DNA of 64,000 nucleotides from Cerasicoccus maritimus. Its GTDB lineage: Bacteria; Verrucomicrobiota; Verrucomicrobiia; Opitutales; Cerasicoccaceae. The stretch covers positions 1 to 64,000 of the forward strand of contig JAVDPD010000009.1 of NCBI GenBank assembly GCA_031296935.1, in the 5' to 3' direction. The notes beneath the pieces are model-generated. The model was not told the DNA's origin, did no database searches, and worked only from the letters and a program-made list of their open reading frames with translations. A program made the position numbers and the translations under genes. Position 1 is the stretch's first letter. The number at the start of each line of letters is the position of its first letter. Shown here one piece after another: positions 18,281 through 26,485 of the stretch.

Positions 18281-19465
18281 TTAAATCTCGACATGCACGG
18301 TGGCAGCCGATGTGCGGGCTTTGGCGCGGGCGGCTTCGATGCTTTCATCGCGGGCGAGGGCGACGCCCATGCGGCGCTTGCCGTTTACCCCGGGCTTGCC
18401 GAAGAGGCGTAGCTGGGTGTCGGGCTCGCGTAAGGCCGCGGCGACGTTGCCGAATTTCACGTCTTCGCTCTGGCCTTCCACCAGAATCACAGCCGAGGCG
18501 CTGGGGCCGAATTGACGAATCGACGGAATCGGCATTCCAAGGATGGCGCGCGCGTGGAGCGCGAATTGAGAAAGGTCCTGCGAGATCATGGTGACCATCC
18601 CCGTGTCGTGGGGGCGGGGGGAGACTTCGCTGAAAAAGACCGTGTCGCCTTTGACGAAGAGCTCGACGCCGAAGATCCCGAAGCCGCCGAGTGCATCGGT
18701 GACGGCCCGGGCGCAGTGCTTGGCGTTTGCCAGCGCGGCTGCGCTCATCGGCTGAGGTTGCCAGGATTCGCGGTAGTCACCATCCTCTTGAATGTGGCCG
18801 ATCGGCTCGCAGAACGCAACACCGTCGACATGGCGCACGGTGAGCAGGGTGATCTCGTAGTCGAAATCGACAAAGCCTTCGACGATGACTTTGCCCTTGC
18901 CGGCGCGGCCGCCTTCCTGCGCGTAGCGCCAGGCGGGCTCGATGTCGGCCTCGGTCCGAAGCACGCTCTGGCCTTTGCCGGAGGAGCTCATGATCGGCTT
19001 CACCACGCAGGGGAGCTCGATCGCCTCGATGGCGGTCTGATAGTCCTCGAAATTCTCGGCAAAGCGGTAAGGCGACGTCGCGAGCCCGAGCTCTTCCGCG
19101 GCGAGTCGGCGAATGCCCTCACGGTTCATGGTCAGGCAGGTCGCGCGGGCGGTCGGAATGACCTGGGTCTTTCCTTCGGCTTCCAATTCGGCCAAGGTAG
19201 CCGTCGCGATGGCTTCGACTTCCGGCACCACGAAATCCGGTTTTTCCGTTTCAATGATCGTGCGCAGGGCCGCGCCGTCCAGCATCGAGCAAACATGTGC
19301 GCGGTCTGCGACCTGCATGGTTGGCGCGTTGTCGTAGGCGTCGACGGCCACGACTTCCACGCCGTAGCGCTTGAGCTCGAGGACGACTTCCTTGCCCAAC
19401 TCTCCAGAGCCGCAGAGCAGCACCTTGGTGGCATTCGATGTAAACGGGGTTCCGATCATGGTCAT
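18281..19465 (-). CDS. purT: formate-dependent phosphoribosylglycinamide formyltransferase
   Basis: ATP-grasp enzyme that formylates GAR with free formate in purine synthesis, a folate-independent alternative to PurN. The start was set at the ATG giving MTMIGTPF, which aligns with the family N-terminus; an upstream TTG is less likely. The 394 residues include GSGELGKEV, the ATP-grasp segment [15 protein letters not shown], and [15 protein letters not shown]. It is a single gene, convergent with the ParA gene. Its presence implies that formate is available as a one-carbon donor. Confidence 0.95.
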   Translation of the reverse strand: MTMIGTPFTSNATKVLLCGSGELGKEVVLELKRYGVEVVAVDAYDNAPTMQVADRAHVCSMLDGAALRTIIETEKPDFVVPEVEAIATATLAELEAEGKTQVIPTARATCLTMNREGIRRLAAEELGLATSPYRFAENFEDYQTAIEAIELPCVVKPIMSSSGKGQSVLRTEADIEPAWRYAQEGGRAGKGKVIVEGFVDFDYEITLLTVRHVDGVAFCEPIGHIQEDGDYRESWQPQPMSAAALANAKHCARAVTDALGGFGIFGVELFVKGDTVFFSEVSPRPHDTGMVTMISQDLSQFALHARAILGMPIPSIRQFGPSASAVILVEGQSEDVKFGNVAAALREPDTQLRLFGKPGVNGKRRMGVALARDESIEAARAKARTSAATVHVEI

Positions 19466-19577
19466 GGCAACAGTCAAACTACGGCGGTCGTCGATTCAAC
19501 CCTAAGTGTGCGCCCTCACACAGGAAGAAGCATTGCTTTTTTCAGCATCCGGCTATGGGCTGAGTGTGTCGAAGCAT

Positions 19578-19606
19578 GGACCGATAGATTTGCCCATTGG
19601 GCAAAT
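19578..19606 (+). repeat. two-hairpin REP-like element, copy B (half)
   Basis: GGACCG (19578-19583) is followed by the perfect hairpin ATTTGCCC-ATT-GGGCAAAT (19588-19606). The first hairpin of the family is missing; a different 7-bp hairpin (AAGCGGC/GCCGCTT) follows at 19623-19641. Confidence 0.6.
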
Positions 19607-19672
19607 GCGAACTCCCACGTAGAAGCGGCTTCCAGCCGCTTGGGTTCGAGATTGGATCGGTATTGGGCTGGT

Positions 19673-19694
19673 CTGTCCTGAGCTGGTCGAAGGG
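19673..19694 (+). repeat. short dispersed-type repeat (GAGCTGGTCGAAGGG)
   Basis: The motif around TCCTGAGCTGGTCGAAGGG resembles a repeat I recall from many bacterial genomes, and a diverged version (CTGAGTGTGTCGAAG) lies at about 19560-19574. It is part of a cluster of repeats between purT and the IS remnant. Confidence 0.4.
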
Positions 19695-19814
19695 AAGGTG
19701 CTTCTCGCGAAGTGGCGCCTACCGTTTGGGCTCCCGACGTAATTATACTGAAGATGCGGGTGGCGCGCTTGTCTCAGCTCATGTAGCGGAACAATTCGGC
19801 GATGGGGATGCCTC

Positions 19815-19954
19815 CCGTCCATACTGATCTTGATCTGGTGCGCCTTGAGCACACCAGTGAAGGCCTCTCCAGTGAACTGGCTGCCCTGATCGGTATTGAA
19901 GATCTCCGGGGAGCCTTCGGCCTACAAAGCCTCTTCAAAGCACCCCAAGTAGTT
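19815..19954 (-). pseudogene. IS3-family transposase orfB fragment
   Basis: Translating 19954 to 19815 on the minus strand gives NYLGCFEEAL, an in-frame TAG, then EIFNTDQGSQFTGEAF and TGVLKAHQIKISMDG. NTDQGSQFT holds the second Asp of the DDE triad of IS3 integrase-like transposases. The regions with the first Asp and the Glu are absent. The stop codon and deletions make it non-functional. Confidence 0.8.
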
Positions 19955-19986
19955 GGCACTGTTTCTGGATACTCGTGGCTACGCTC

Positions 19987-20309
19987 CTATCGACCAAGCT
20001 CGTCCTCTGGGATAATGATACCGAGCTTGTCACAGCTGTCTTTTAAAAAATCCACCTCCACTTGGAGCTGGCCGATTTGCTTGTATAAGGGTCCTCTTTG
20101 AGCTTTTACTTGAAGCTCTCTTCGTGCTTGTCCTTTGAGTGCTCATACACGCTGCTCGCGTTACTTAGCAGCGCCTTCTTCCACTCAGTCACCTGAGTCG
20201 GGTGGATCTGATAGCGCTTCGAGATCTCATGCAAAGGCTCCTGCTCACGCTGCGCCTCAAGCGCTACCTTACTCTTAAACTCAGAGGTGAATTTACGTCT
20301 CTTCTTCAT
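19987..20309 (-). pseudogene. IS3-family transposase orfA, frameshifted
   Basis: The intact part (20309-20106, 67 residues, starting MKKRRKFTSEFK) is the helix-turn-helix DNA-binding domain. After a frameshift near 20105 the next frame continues with the orfA leucine-zipper tail, including LYKQIGQLQVEVDFLKDSCD and IIIPEDELGR, to a TAG at 19987-19989. The family normally makes one protein of about 100 residues from this region. Confidence 0.8.
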
Positions 20310-20363
20310 GGGTTGCTAGAATTTAACTGGTGATAGCAACCTGTCCAACATTACAGGGCCAGC

Positions 20364-20836
20364 TCATTTCAAGTAAGGCGCATGCGAGCGGGCGAGTCGC
20401 AGTAGGCTGCTAGCAATTACATTGAGCGAAGCTCCGTAATTAGGGCATGACTCGCTGCAACGCGCAGGTGTGGAATGAGCTTTTCGACATCGTACTGCTA
20501 CCCAATCGGGATTTCCTATCGTCAGTTCTGAGGGTGCATGCGTTTGCTCGTAGTCGAAATGGTATCCATACTATAGGTCTTGTGTGCATGTTTTTTTTGA
20601 AAATGTGTCTCAATATCTCTTGACGCGGGAAAAGTCTTCCCTTTCCTTGGATATTAATGAGACAAGATCGCAAAAACGCGGGGCCGCTTGGCCCTATATG
20701 GTTGCCGGGGTATTTTGTCGTTGATCCGAATCGGCTGCCACCGGGGGCAAGGGCTTCCCATCTGCCAATGTCTCCGACTGTGCATATGTCACGGGTTCGG
20801 CAGCTTGCTTCGCCTGCTCGCAAGGGACGCTGCCTG
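20364..20836. other. intergenic region between the IS remnant and the LolA-like gene
   Basis: About 470 bp without a credible gene. Open frames here are short or antisense and resemble nothing. The frame of the downstream gene is open back to 20657, but the residues before the ATG at 20837 look random. No terminator or strong promoter was recognised. Confidence 0.4.
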
Positions 20837-21853
20837 ATGAATGAGGCACCTATAGAAAAGGCTTCTAGGCCAACTAAATCACCAATGCGATCTAGATCGA
20901 CTGTTCTGGCTAAGCCACAGCAGTCTGTTTGGCGGCGCAGTCGCAAGGACAAGCGAAGGAGTCGAACGCTGCTTTACAGCGGAGGTTTTATTGCTGTTTT
21001 GATGCTGGTCGGCGTATCGGCTTGGTTTCTGAGGACGCTGTCTGGAGACTCCGGGCATGCCAAGCTCGCTGATGTGGATCAGCCTGCCGCCTCTAGCATA
21101 GACCCGCTTGAATTTGAGGTTGAGGCACCGCTACCGGACACTGTCAGGCCTCAGACGGTAGCTGAGGTGAGGGAGCTTGATATCATTTTACAGAGATATG
21201 CGGCCGCCCACGGCGGTGAAAAAGCGATGAATGCGGTACACAGCTTTCGTCTGCGTGGTGAGATTAGGTCGGAGGAAGGAAGTGTTCAATTTGATCAAAT
21301 GAAACGTGTGCCGAATATGGCACGAACAACCATCGAGGTTGATGGCCGCTCGGTGACCGACATCTATGATGGAAAGACTGCCTGGAGGCGGATTGAAGGC
21401 GTTGACGAGGCCTACTTGCTTAAGGGTGCTATGGCAAGCGATGTGGCGGAGGCTGCGCCGATTTATAATGCGCTGTGGCGGGAACGTGCCAACCCGGAAG
21501 CATATCAAGTGATGGCCGATGCAGAGCTGGATGGCGAGCGTTGCCTCCGCGTTCAGGTTCAGCCAAATGGAAGTGCGCCGGAGGTTTACTGGCTGAATTC
21601 GGAGACGGGCTTAGAGCGACAGATCGTCACGGAGTCAGAAAGCGGAGTGACGGTTACTAGGTTTCGCGAATATTTTGCCAGCGGAAATATTCAGATTCCT
21701 GGAGTCACGCACATTACTTACCCGGATGGTCGCGAAGCGGAAATTATCATTGAGGAAGCTCAGTTGAATCCAGGTGTCCTGAGCTTCTTCTTCCAAGCGC
21801 CGAGAGATCTGAAGGTCTGGCCGCAAACGGCCGTGAGTGACTTTGACCGATGA
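20837..21853 (+). CDS. membrane-anchored protein of unknown function, LolA-like fold possible
   Basis: The 338-residue product has a basic N-terminus (RSRKDKRRSRTLL), one membrane segment (about residues 48-68, LLYSGGFIAVLMLVGVSAWF) and a large region outside the membrane. The latter (ILQRYAAAHGGEKAMNAVHS, then beta-rich strands with VYWLNSETGLERQIV and ITYPDGREAEI) resembles the LolA/LppX-like proteins that bind lipids or lipoproteins. That assignment rests on pattern only. The chosen ATG has a weak AAGGGA upstream; longer starts lack family-like residues. It stands alone between the IS remnant and the PEP-CTERM gene. Confidence 0.6.
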   Translation: MNEAPIEKASRPTKSPMRSRSTVLAKPQQSVWRRSRKDKRRSRTLLYSGGFIAVLMLVGVSAWFLRTLSGDSGHAKLADVDQPAASSIDPLEFEVEAPLPDTVRPQTVAEVRELDIILQRYAAAHGGEKAMNAVHSFRLRGEIRSEEGSVQFDQMKRVPNMARTTIEVDGRSVTDIYDGKTAWRRIEGVDEAYLLKGAMASDVAEAAPIYNALWRERANPEAYQVMADAELDGERCLRVQVQPNGSAPEVYWLNSETGLERQIVTESESGVTVTRFREYFASGNIQIPGVTHITYPDGREAEIIIEEAQLNPGVLSFFFQAPRDLKVWPQTAVSDFDR

Positions 21854-22033
21854 ATAGGCGATGGATTCAACGGCTTGATAGTCTTTTTGATCCAAATGCC
21901 TGCCAGCATCATGCAGCTCGCAATTGCCTAGACTGACTAGCGTCTAAGCAAATTTCTAACATTTAACTGTACTGGGCCAATATGAGAATGGGTCCAATTT
22001 TCACTAAATAGGAACCGAAAAACAACTAAATCG

Positions 22034-22768
22034 ATGAAAACAAACCAAATGAAAAGAAAACTGGCTGGCTGCCTCATGCTTGCCAGTATGCTCACAACGG
22101 GAGCGCAGGCTCTACTCGTCAATACCGGATTAGTCGGTATTACTGAGTATAACGGCTGGACTGGTATGAGCAGCGCTGCTGCATGGGGGACTGGTGACGC
22201 ACCCGTCAATGCCTATGATACCTATTACCTGCATTCGGATGACGCCGGCAGCGGTGATGCGGTGTTTTACCGGGTGTCTGGCTCTCACTTCCCTGCCGGC
22301 TCAGGCATGTATTCGTTCATGGGGACTTCCGAATTCTCTATAGAGGATTATTCGCCAGTAGCGGATATTGAGACGGTTATCTTCACTATGAAATCCTCGT
22401 TGTACGATGGGGAATGGGCGTCTGTTGCTCCGACTTTGAGTTATAATGGCGGCACCGTCGATCTTGGGGCAGCCGATTTTGTGAGTTCCCAGACCATCAC
22501 TACTGAATATGTTGCCGCCATTGGCTCGGATGTAGATTATTCGGTTCAGAGCTATCAGTGGGATCTAAGTGGTCTCAGTGGCATAACGGACTACACTGTT
22601 ACCTTCACAGCACTCACCCATGTTAGCTTGGTGTCCATGCAGCTAGAGTCGGGCGATACATTTTCGGTCTCGCCAGCAGTTGTTCCGGAGCCTTCCACCT
22701 ATGCGCTTGGAATTGGTGTTGTGGTGATCGGCTGTGCGATGCTGCGTCGTCGCAAGCAAAAGGCATAA
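22034..22768 (+). CDS. PEP-CTERM sorting domain protein
   Basis: Exported surface protein of 244 residues. Residues 1-27 are a signal peptide. The C-terminus has the PEP-CTERM signature: the VPEPS motif, a hydrophobic helix (YALGIGVVVIGCAML) and the basic tail RRRKQK, recognised by an exosortase that removes the tail. The middle is beta-rich, low in Cys and unlike any enzyme family I recognise. Such proteins are linked to extracellular polymer or surface layers. The exosortase gene is not in this window. Confidence 0.85.
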   Translation: MKTNQMKRKLAGCLMLASMLTTGAQALLVNTGLVGITEYNGWTGMSSAAAWGTGDAPVNAYDTYYLHSDDAGSGDAVFYRVSGSHFPAGSGMYSFMGTSEFSIEDYSPVADIETVIFTMKSSLYDGEWASVAPTLSYNGGTVDLGAADFVSSQTITTEYVAAIGSDVDYSVQSYQWDLSGLSGITDYTVTFTALTHVSLVSMQLESGDTFSVSPAVVPEPSTYALGIGVVVIGCAMLRRRKQKA

Positions 22769-22812
22769 TTTTCATTTAAACCGCTACGGTACATCTACGA
22801 TAGCCTATGAGC

Positions 22813-22844
22813 GAGGCCTGCGTCGTTTTTTCGGCGCAGGCCTC
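22813..22844 (+). terminator. hairpin after the PEP-CTERM gene
   Basis: GAGGCCTGCG (22813-22822) pairs perfectly with CGCAGGCCTC (22835-22844) around a T-rich loop, 44 bp after the stop codon. The downstream T run is poor (ATTTGCTG). Confidence 0.6.
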
Positions 22845-22902
22845 ATTTGCTGTAAGGGCAGCGTTATGATCGTTGAAAACGCGATATGCAGAAACTTTTC
22901 GC

Positions 22903-22932
22903 TTGACCATTTGGAAGATTTTGGAAGATATT
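22903..22932 (+). promoter_or_regulatory. candidate promoter of the microcompartment operon
   Basis: TTGACC (22903-22908), an 18-bp spacer and GATATT (22927-22932). Transcription from near 22940 would give a G-poor leader of about 37 nt before the GTG at 22977, matching the leader style of the rest of the operon. Confidence 0.45.
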
Positions 22933-22957
22933 GGTCACACTTTTCCAAAACCTCCAA
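22911..22957. promoter_or_regulatory. dyad over the promoter, possible operator
   Basis: TTGGAAGATTTTGGAA (22911-22926) and TTTTCCAAAACCTCCAA (22941-22957) form an imperfect inverted repeat with TTTTGGAA half-sites. It overlaps the candidate -10 and start site and would suit repressor binding; no regulator gene is in the window. Confidence 0.5.
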
Positions 22958-22976
22958 TTTTCAAACCCCGACTTTA

Positions 22977-23645
22977 GTGAGCGCCAATCCCGCTATTTCC
23001 CGTTCCCAGATCGAAAAACTGGTCCGCGAGAGCGTCTATAAGCAGCTCGGTATGTCCAAGCCGACGGCTGGCCCGAACCCGCTCGTGGTCAACGTGAGCG
23101 CCCGGCACTGCCACCTGACGCCTGAGGCCGTGGAGATTCTTTTCGGCAAGGGCCACGAGCTGAAGCCCATGAAGTGGCTCTACCAGGAAGGCCAATACGC
23201 CGCGGAAGAATCCGTGACCATGGTCGGTCCGCGCAGCCGCGTTATTTCGAACCTCCGCATCCTCGGCCCGTGTCGCGACTTGAACCAAGTCGAGCTCGCA
23301 TACACGGATTCGATTGCGATGGGCTACAAAATTCCCGTTCGCCAATCCGGCGACATCAAGGGCACGCCCGGCTGCATGCTGATGGGCCCCGCCGGCTTCC
23401 TCGAGCTGGACGAAGGCGTGATCCGCGCCGCGCCCCACGTGCACATGCACTCCGACGACGCTGCCTATTACGGCGTCAAGCAGGGTGACTACATGAAGAT
23501 GCGCGTGGGCGGCGAGCTCGGCGTTACTTTCGACCGAATCTTCGTCCGTGTGAAGGACGAGTTTAAGCTCGAAGTTCACATCGACACCGACGAAGGCAAC
23601 GCCTGCGGCCTCACGCCCGACAGCCACGTCGAACTGATTAAATAG
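22977..23645 (+). CDS. pduL: PduL-type phosphotransacylase of the microcompartment
   Basis: Moves the acyl group from CoA to phosphate, regenerating CoA inside the shell. PduL has two zinc-binding half-domains; here SARHCHLTPEAVE and HVHMHSDDAAYYG supply the metal-binding His, and RQSGDIKGTPGCMLMGP is a conserved core. I chose the GTG at 22977 (222 residues, usual length). It puts the amphipathic segment ISRSQIEKLVRESVYKQL, a likely encapsulation peptide, at the N-terminus and leaves a G-poor leader after the candidate promoter. An ATG at 22866 would add 37 atypical residues encoded across the promoter dyad. Confidence 0.88.
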   Translation: MSANPAISRSQIEKLVRESVYKQLGMSKPTAGPNPLVVNVSARHCHLTPEAVEILFGKGHELKPMKWLYQEGQYAAEESVTMVGPRSRVISNLRILGPCRDLNQVELAYTDSIAMGYKIPVRQSGDIKGTPGCMLMGPAGFLELDEGVIRAAPHVHMHSDDAAYYGVKQGDYMKMRVGGELGVTFDRIFVRVKDEFKLEVHIDTDEGNACGLTPDSHVELIK

Positions 23646-23755
23646 TGAGTAACGTGAGTAATGTTGGAAATGTGCATAATGCGAAAACCAAGGCTACTTT
23701 ACTCACCCCACAAACCTTACACACCCTACACACCTTACAAACCCATAAATAAATC
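23646..23755 (+). repeat. hairpin spacer with 62-nt G-free leader (pduL to BMC-H1)
   Basis: After the stop codon, GTGAGTAACGTGAGTAATG is complementary to parts of the following pyrimidine/A stretch (TTTACTCAC). Bases 23694-23755, directly before the ATG, contain no G at all and no Shine-Dalgarno sequence. The segment ACAAACCTTACACACC recurs closely in the spacer at 26415-26485. Confidence 0.65.
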
Positions 23756-24025
23756 ATGAGCGAATCACTCGGAATGGTAGAAACCCGCGGTTACGTGGGC
23801 AGCGTCGAAGCCAGCGACGCGATGGTTAAGGCCGCGAACGTCGAGCTCGTGCGCCAGGTATCCATCGGCGGCGGCTTCTTAACGGTCCTCTGCAAGGGCG
23901 ACGTCGGTAGCGTAAAGGCAGCCGTCGAAGCTGGCGCTGAAGCCGCAGACAAAGTTGGCGAGCTCGTCTCCTCCAACGTCATGGCCCGCCCGCACAGCGA
24001 CCTGCTCAAGCAGTTCACTATCTAA
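23756..24025 (+). CDS. BMC-H hexameric shell protein 1
   Basis: Single pfam00936-type BMC domain of 89 residues that forms hexagonal shell tiles with a central pore. Seen: GMVETRGYVGSVEASDAMVKAANV at the N-terminus, the pore loop SIGGG, then GDVGSVKAAVEAGAEAA and the terminal VMARPH segment. The pore loop differs from KIGSG in the next gene, so the two hexamers probably gate different molecules. Confidence 0.95.
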   Translation: MSESLGMVETRGYVGSVEASDAMVKAANVELVRQVSIGGGFLTVLCKGDVGSVKAAVEAGAEAADKVGELVSSNVMARPHSDLLKQFTI

Positions 24026-24054
24026 ATTTTTAACTCCTTAAGAAAGACATCAAA

Positions 24055-24333
24055 ATGGCTAAGCAAGCTGTAGGCATGATCGAAACCAAGGGCTTCATTA
24101 CTCTTCTCGAAGCCTGTGACGCCGCCCTCAAGTCGGCGGATGTAACCATGAGCGGCTGGGACAAGATCGGTTCCGGCATCGTAACCGCATTTTTCGTAGG
24201 CGACGTCGCTGCCGTTAAGGCTGCCGTTGACGCTGGCGCTGAAGCCGCATCGCAAGTTGGCGACGTGCTCGGTGTGCAGGTCATCCCGCGTCCACACGAA
24301 GACCTCGCCAAGCTCGGCAACTGGATGGGCTAA
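24055..24333 (+). CDS. BMC-H hexameric shell protein 2
   Basis: A 92-residue paralog of the preceding gene, 29 bp downstream. It has the classical pore motif KIGSG and the segments GMIETKGFITLLEACDAALK, GDVAAVKAAVDAGAEAA and VIPRPH. Length and order are standard for BMC-H. Confidence 0.95.
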   Translation: MAKQAVGMIETKGFITLLEACDAALKSADVTMSGWDKIGSGIVTAFFVGDVAAVKAAVDAGAEAASQVGDVLGVQVIPRPHEDLAKLGNWMG

Positions 24334-24450
24334 ATTTAATGATGAATGATGAATTCAGAATTATGAAAAGCCAGCCAGTGTGAGTCGCTAAACCGATTCC
24401 TGCTCCAACACCTTTCATAATTCATACTTCATAATTCAAAATTTCCACTC
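24334..24450 (+). repeat. hairpin spacer with 48-nt G-free leader (BMC-H2 to ackA)
   Basis: The first arm (24339-24370, rich in GATGAATGATGAATTC and AATTATGAAAAG) and the second arm (24411-24443, CTTTCATAATTCATACTTC and ATAATTCAAAAT) form an imperfect 33-nt inverted repeat around a 40-nt loop. Bases 24403-24450 before the ATG lack G. Confidence 0.75.
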
Positions 24451-25635
24451 ATGAAAATCCTCGTCGCTAACCTCGGCTCCACGTCGTTCAAATACCGCCT
24501 CTATCAATTAGAGGACGGCGCTGAACGCTTGCTGGCCAAGGGCGGTTATGAGCGTGTCGAAGACTTTGCGCCAGTGATCGAAGATTGCCTGGCGACGCTC
24601 GAAAAGGACGGTCACTTGACCGGCGAAGGCGATCTCGACGCTGTCGGTTTCAAGACCGTGCTTGGCAAGGATCTCAGCGGTTGTGTGGAAGCGGACGACA
24701 AGGTGCTCGCTGCGCTGGAAGGCTTCAAGGAAGTCGCTCCCGCGCACAACCCGGCTTACGCCAACGGCATTCGCATGTTTGCGCAGGTGATGCCGTCCGT
24801 TACCCGGGTGGCGCTCTTCGAAACCGCGTTTTATCAGTGGGTCCCGAAGCCGTCGTCGATTTACTCTGTGCCGCAAAGTTGGCATGATGCCGGGGTCCGC
24901 CGTTATGGCTTCCACGGCGCCAGCCATAAGTTCATTGCCGAGCGCTCCGCGCAACTCATCGGCCGTGAAGACGTGGCCGCCAAGGTGCAAGCTCTTTACC
25001 AAAAGGGCGACACCGCCATCGACGGCAAACCGCTGCGCGTGATCTCCTGCCACCTCGGCGGCAGCAGCTCCGTGACGGGCATCAAGAACGGCGTGGCGAT
25101 CGGGGCATCGATGGGCTTCTCTCCGCAGAGCGGCCTACCGCAAAACAACCGCGTCGGCGATCTCGATTCCATGGCCGTGCCCTACATGATGAAGACGCAG
25201 GGCCTGAGCGTTGAGGAGTGCGAACGTCAGCTCACCAAGGAAGGTGGCCTGCTCGGCATTTCCGGAGTCAGCAACGATTTGCGCGACGTGCTAGAAGCAG
25301 CCGAAGGCGGCAACGATCGCGCGCAACTCGCCATCGACCACCTCGTCGACAGCATTCGCCACTGGGCCGGCTCCTTCGTCTTTAAGATGGGCGGCTTTGA
25401 TGCGATTTGTTTCACCGGCGGCATTGGCGAAAACAACGCGGCTCTCCGCGCCGCAGTCTGCGCCGGCCTCGAAGAATTCGGACTCACCCTCGACCCCGCG
25501 GCCAACGCTGCCACCCGCGACGAAGGCGACATCAGTGCGGCAAGCTCCCGCATCAAAGCCTACGTCATCCCGGCCAACGAAGAGTTGGTCATCGCGCGCG
25601 AAGTTTCCCGCTTCCTCGCAGCCCAACCCGTTTAA
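24451..25635 (+). CDS. ackA: acetate/propionate kinase
   Basis: ASKHA-fold kinase converting an acyl phosphate and ADP to the acid and ATP. The 394-residue protein begins MKILVANLGSTSFKYRLY, has RRYGFHGASHKF and HLGGSSSVTGIKNG, and ends with FTGGIGENNAALR, all family landmarks. It is embedded between BMC shell genes and follows PduL in function. The product here is probably lactate (from lactyl phosphate) or acetate/propionate; the sequence does not decide. No encapsulation peptide is evident, so it may act outside the shell. Confidence 0.95.
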   Translation: MKILVANLGSTSFKYRLYQLEDGAERLLAKGGYERVEDFAPVIEDCLATLEKDGHLTGEGDLDAVGFKTVLGKDLSGCVEADDKVLAALEGFKEVAPAHNPAYANGIRMFAQVMPSVTRVALFETAFYQWVPKPSSIYSVPQSWHDAGVRRYGFHGASHKFIAERSAQLIGREDVAAKVQALYQKGDTAIDGKPLRVISCHLGGSSSVTGIKNGVAIGASMGFSPQSGLPQNNRVGDLDSMAVPYMMKTQGLSVEECERQLTKEGGLLGISGVSNDLRDVLEAAEGGNDRAQLAIDHLVDSIRHWAGSFVFKMGGFDAICFTGGIGENNAALRAAVCAGLEEFGLTLDPAANAATRDEGDISAASSRIKAYVIPANEELVIAREVSRFLAAQPV

Positions 25636-25697
25636 TTTACTCACTCACTTAACTTTCGAACATACGAACTTTTCGAACCTTCAAACCAAATAATACA

Positions 25698-25997
25698 ATG
25701 GCATCTCAAGCAATCGGACTCCTCGAAACCAAGGGACTCATCTCGCTCGTGCAAGGCGTCGACGCCATGCTCAAGGCCGCTAACGTCGAACTCGTTGGCC
25801 CGATGAAGAGCGTAGGCAGCGCACTCGTTAGCGCTACGATCGTAGGCGACGTCGCCGCCGTAAAGGCAGCTCTCGACGCTGGCGCCGAATCCGCCGCATC
25901 CTTCGGCGAAGTCGTCAGCGCCCACGTCATCGCCCGCCCGGCCGACGAAATCTCCAAGGTCCTGCCGACCGCTCCAGCCAAGGCAGCTAAGAAGTAA
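25698..25997 (+). CDS. BMC-H hexameric shell protein 3
   Basis: A 99-residue BMC-domain protein with GLLETKGLISLVQGVDAMLK, GDVAAVKAALDAGAESA and HVIARP. The pore region reads SVGSA rather than KIGSG, and a Lys/Ala tail (APAKAAKK) extends the C-terminus. The leader (25636-25697) is Shine-Dalgarno-free and has only three G in 62 nt. Confidence 0.95.
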   Translation: MASQAIGLLETKGLISLVQGVDAMLKAANVELVGPMKSVGSALVSATIVGDVAAVKAALDAGAESAASFGEVVSAHVIARPADEISKVLPTAPAKAAKK

Positions 25998-26105
25998 AAA
26001 GATTAAAGGAAAAAGATTAAAGACCAACGCGACGCAGCAACGCCTAACTCCAGTTCGTCCTTAATCCCTTTTTCCTTTTTCCTTTAAACTTTTTCCTCAC
26101 CAACC
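25998..26105 (+). repeat. hairpin spacer with 48-nt G-free leader (BMC-H3 to BMC-P1)
   Basis: A purine arm after the stop codon (AAAGATTAAAGGAAAAAG, then ATTAAAG) is complementary to the pyrimidine arm at about 26060-26096 (CTTTTTCCTTTAAACTTTTT). The loop is about 35 nt. Bases 26058-26105 contain no G. The same TTTTTCCTTTAATC module recurs at 28021-28040, 44772-44787, 45571-45602 and, inverted, after lysC. Confidence 0.8.
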
Positions 26106-26414
26106 ATGTTTCTCGCGAAAGTCATCGGCCACGTAGTGGCGACCAAGAAGGACGACAAAATGAAGGGGCGTAAGCTGCTTCTGCTGCGTCCGCAATTGGT
26201 CGACCCGGAAGATCCGACCAAGTTCAAGGACGGCTCAAATACCGTGGTCGCTGTGGATGGCATGGGCGCGGGCAAAGGCGAGATGGTGCTTTTCGTGCAG
26301 GGCAGTTCCGCCCGCGCGACGGAAGGCATGAAACCGCTGCCGGTTGACTGCGCAGTCGTGGGCATTGTCGACACCGTCGATGTGCTCGGCACGCAAACCT
26401 ACAAGGCCAAATAA
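26106..26414 (+). CDS. BMC-P pentameric vertex protein 1 (EutN/CcmL family)
   Basis: Forms the pentamers that cap shell vertices. The 102-residue protein begins MFLAKVIGHVVATKKDD and contains KLLLLRPQL, VAVDGMGAGKGEMVLFVQGSSAR and VDCAVVGIVDTVD, the EutN/CcmL core (a GAGxGxxV-type loop at the vertex). It is the first of three BMC-P genes. Confidence 0.95.
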   Translation: MFLAKVIGHVVATKKDDKMKGRKLLLLRPQLVDPEDPTKFKDGSNTVVAVDGMGAGKGEMVLFVQGSSARATEGMKPLPVDCAVVGIVDTVDVLGTQTYKAK

Positions 26415-26485
26415 ACTCTGCGTAAGAAAGTAACTTTGCATTACAAACCTTACGCACCTACCCACCTTACAAACTTTTAAAGACA
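26415..26485 (+). repeat. spacer related to the pduL-BMC-H1 spacer
   Basis: GCGTAAG (26420-26426) pairs with CTTACGC (26449-26455). The pyrimidine part (ACAAACCTTACGCACC, then CACCTTACAAAC) matches the spacer at 23709-23744. Only two G occur in 26440-26485 before the ATG. Confidence 0.55.

Larger units (their letters stand above)
19800..20363 (-). mobile_element. decayed IS3-family insertion sequence
   Basis: Reading on the minus strand, the element starts with an IS3-like terminal sequence (near 20336-20363, CTGTAATGTTGGACAGG). It continues through a frameshifted orfA and ends with a piece of the orfB catalytic core. Most of orfB, both termini of the catalytic domain and any second inverted repeat are gone, so it cannot move by itself. 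No target duplication could be recognised. It is the only insertion sequence seen in the window. Confidence 0.8.

Noticed and set aside
20440..20952. 170-codon minus-strand frame in the gap after the IS remnant
   Set aside because: It overlaps the start of the LolA-like gene, lacks recognisable domains and has a composition unlike neighbouring genes.
22866..22976. ATG at 22866 as the start of pduL
   Set aside because: The added 37 residues are encoded by the candidate promoter and its dyad and do not look like PduL; kept as an alternative only.
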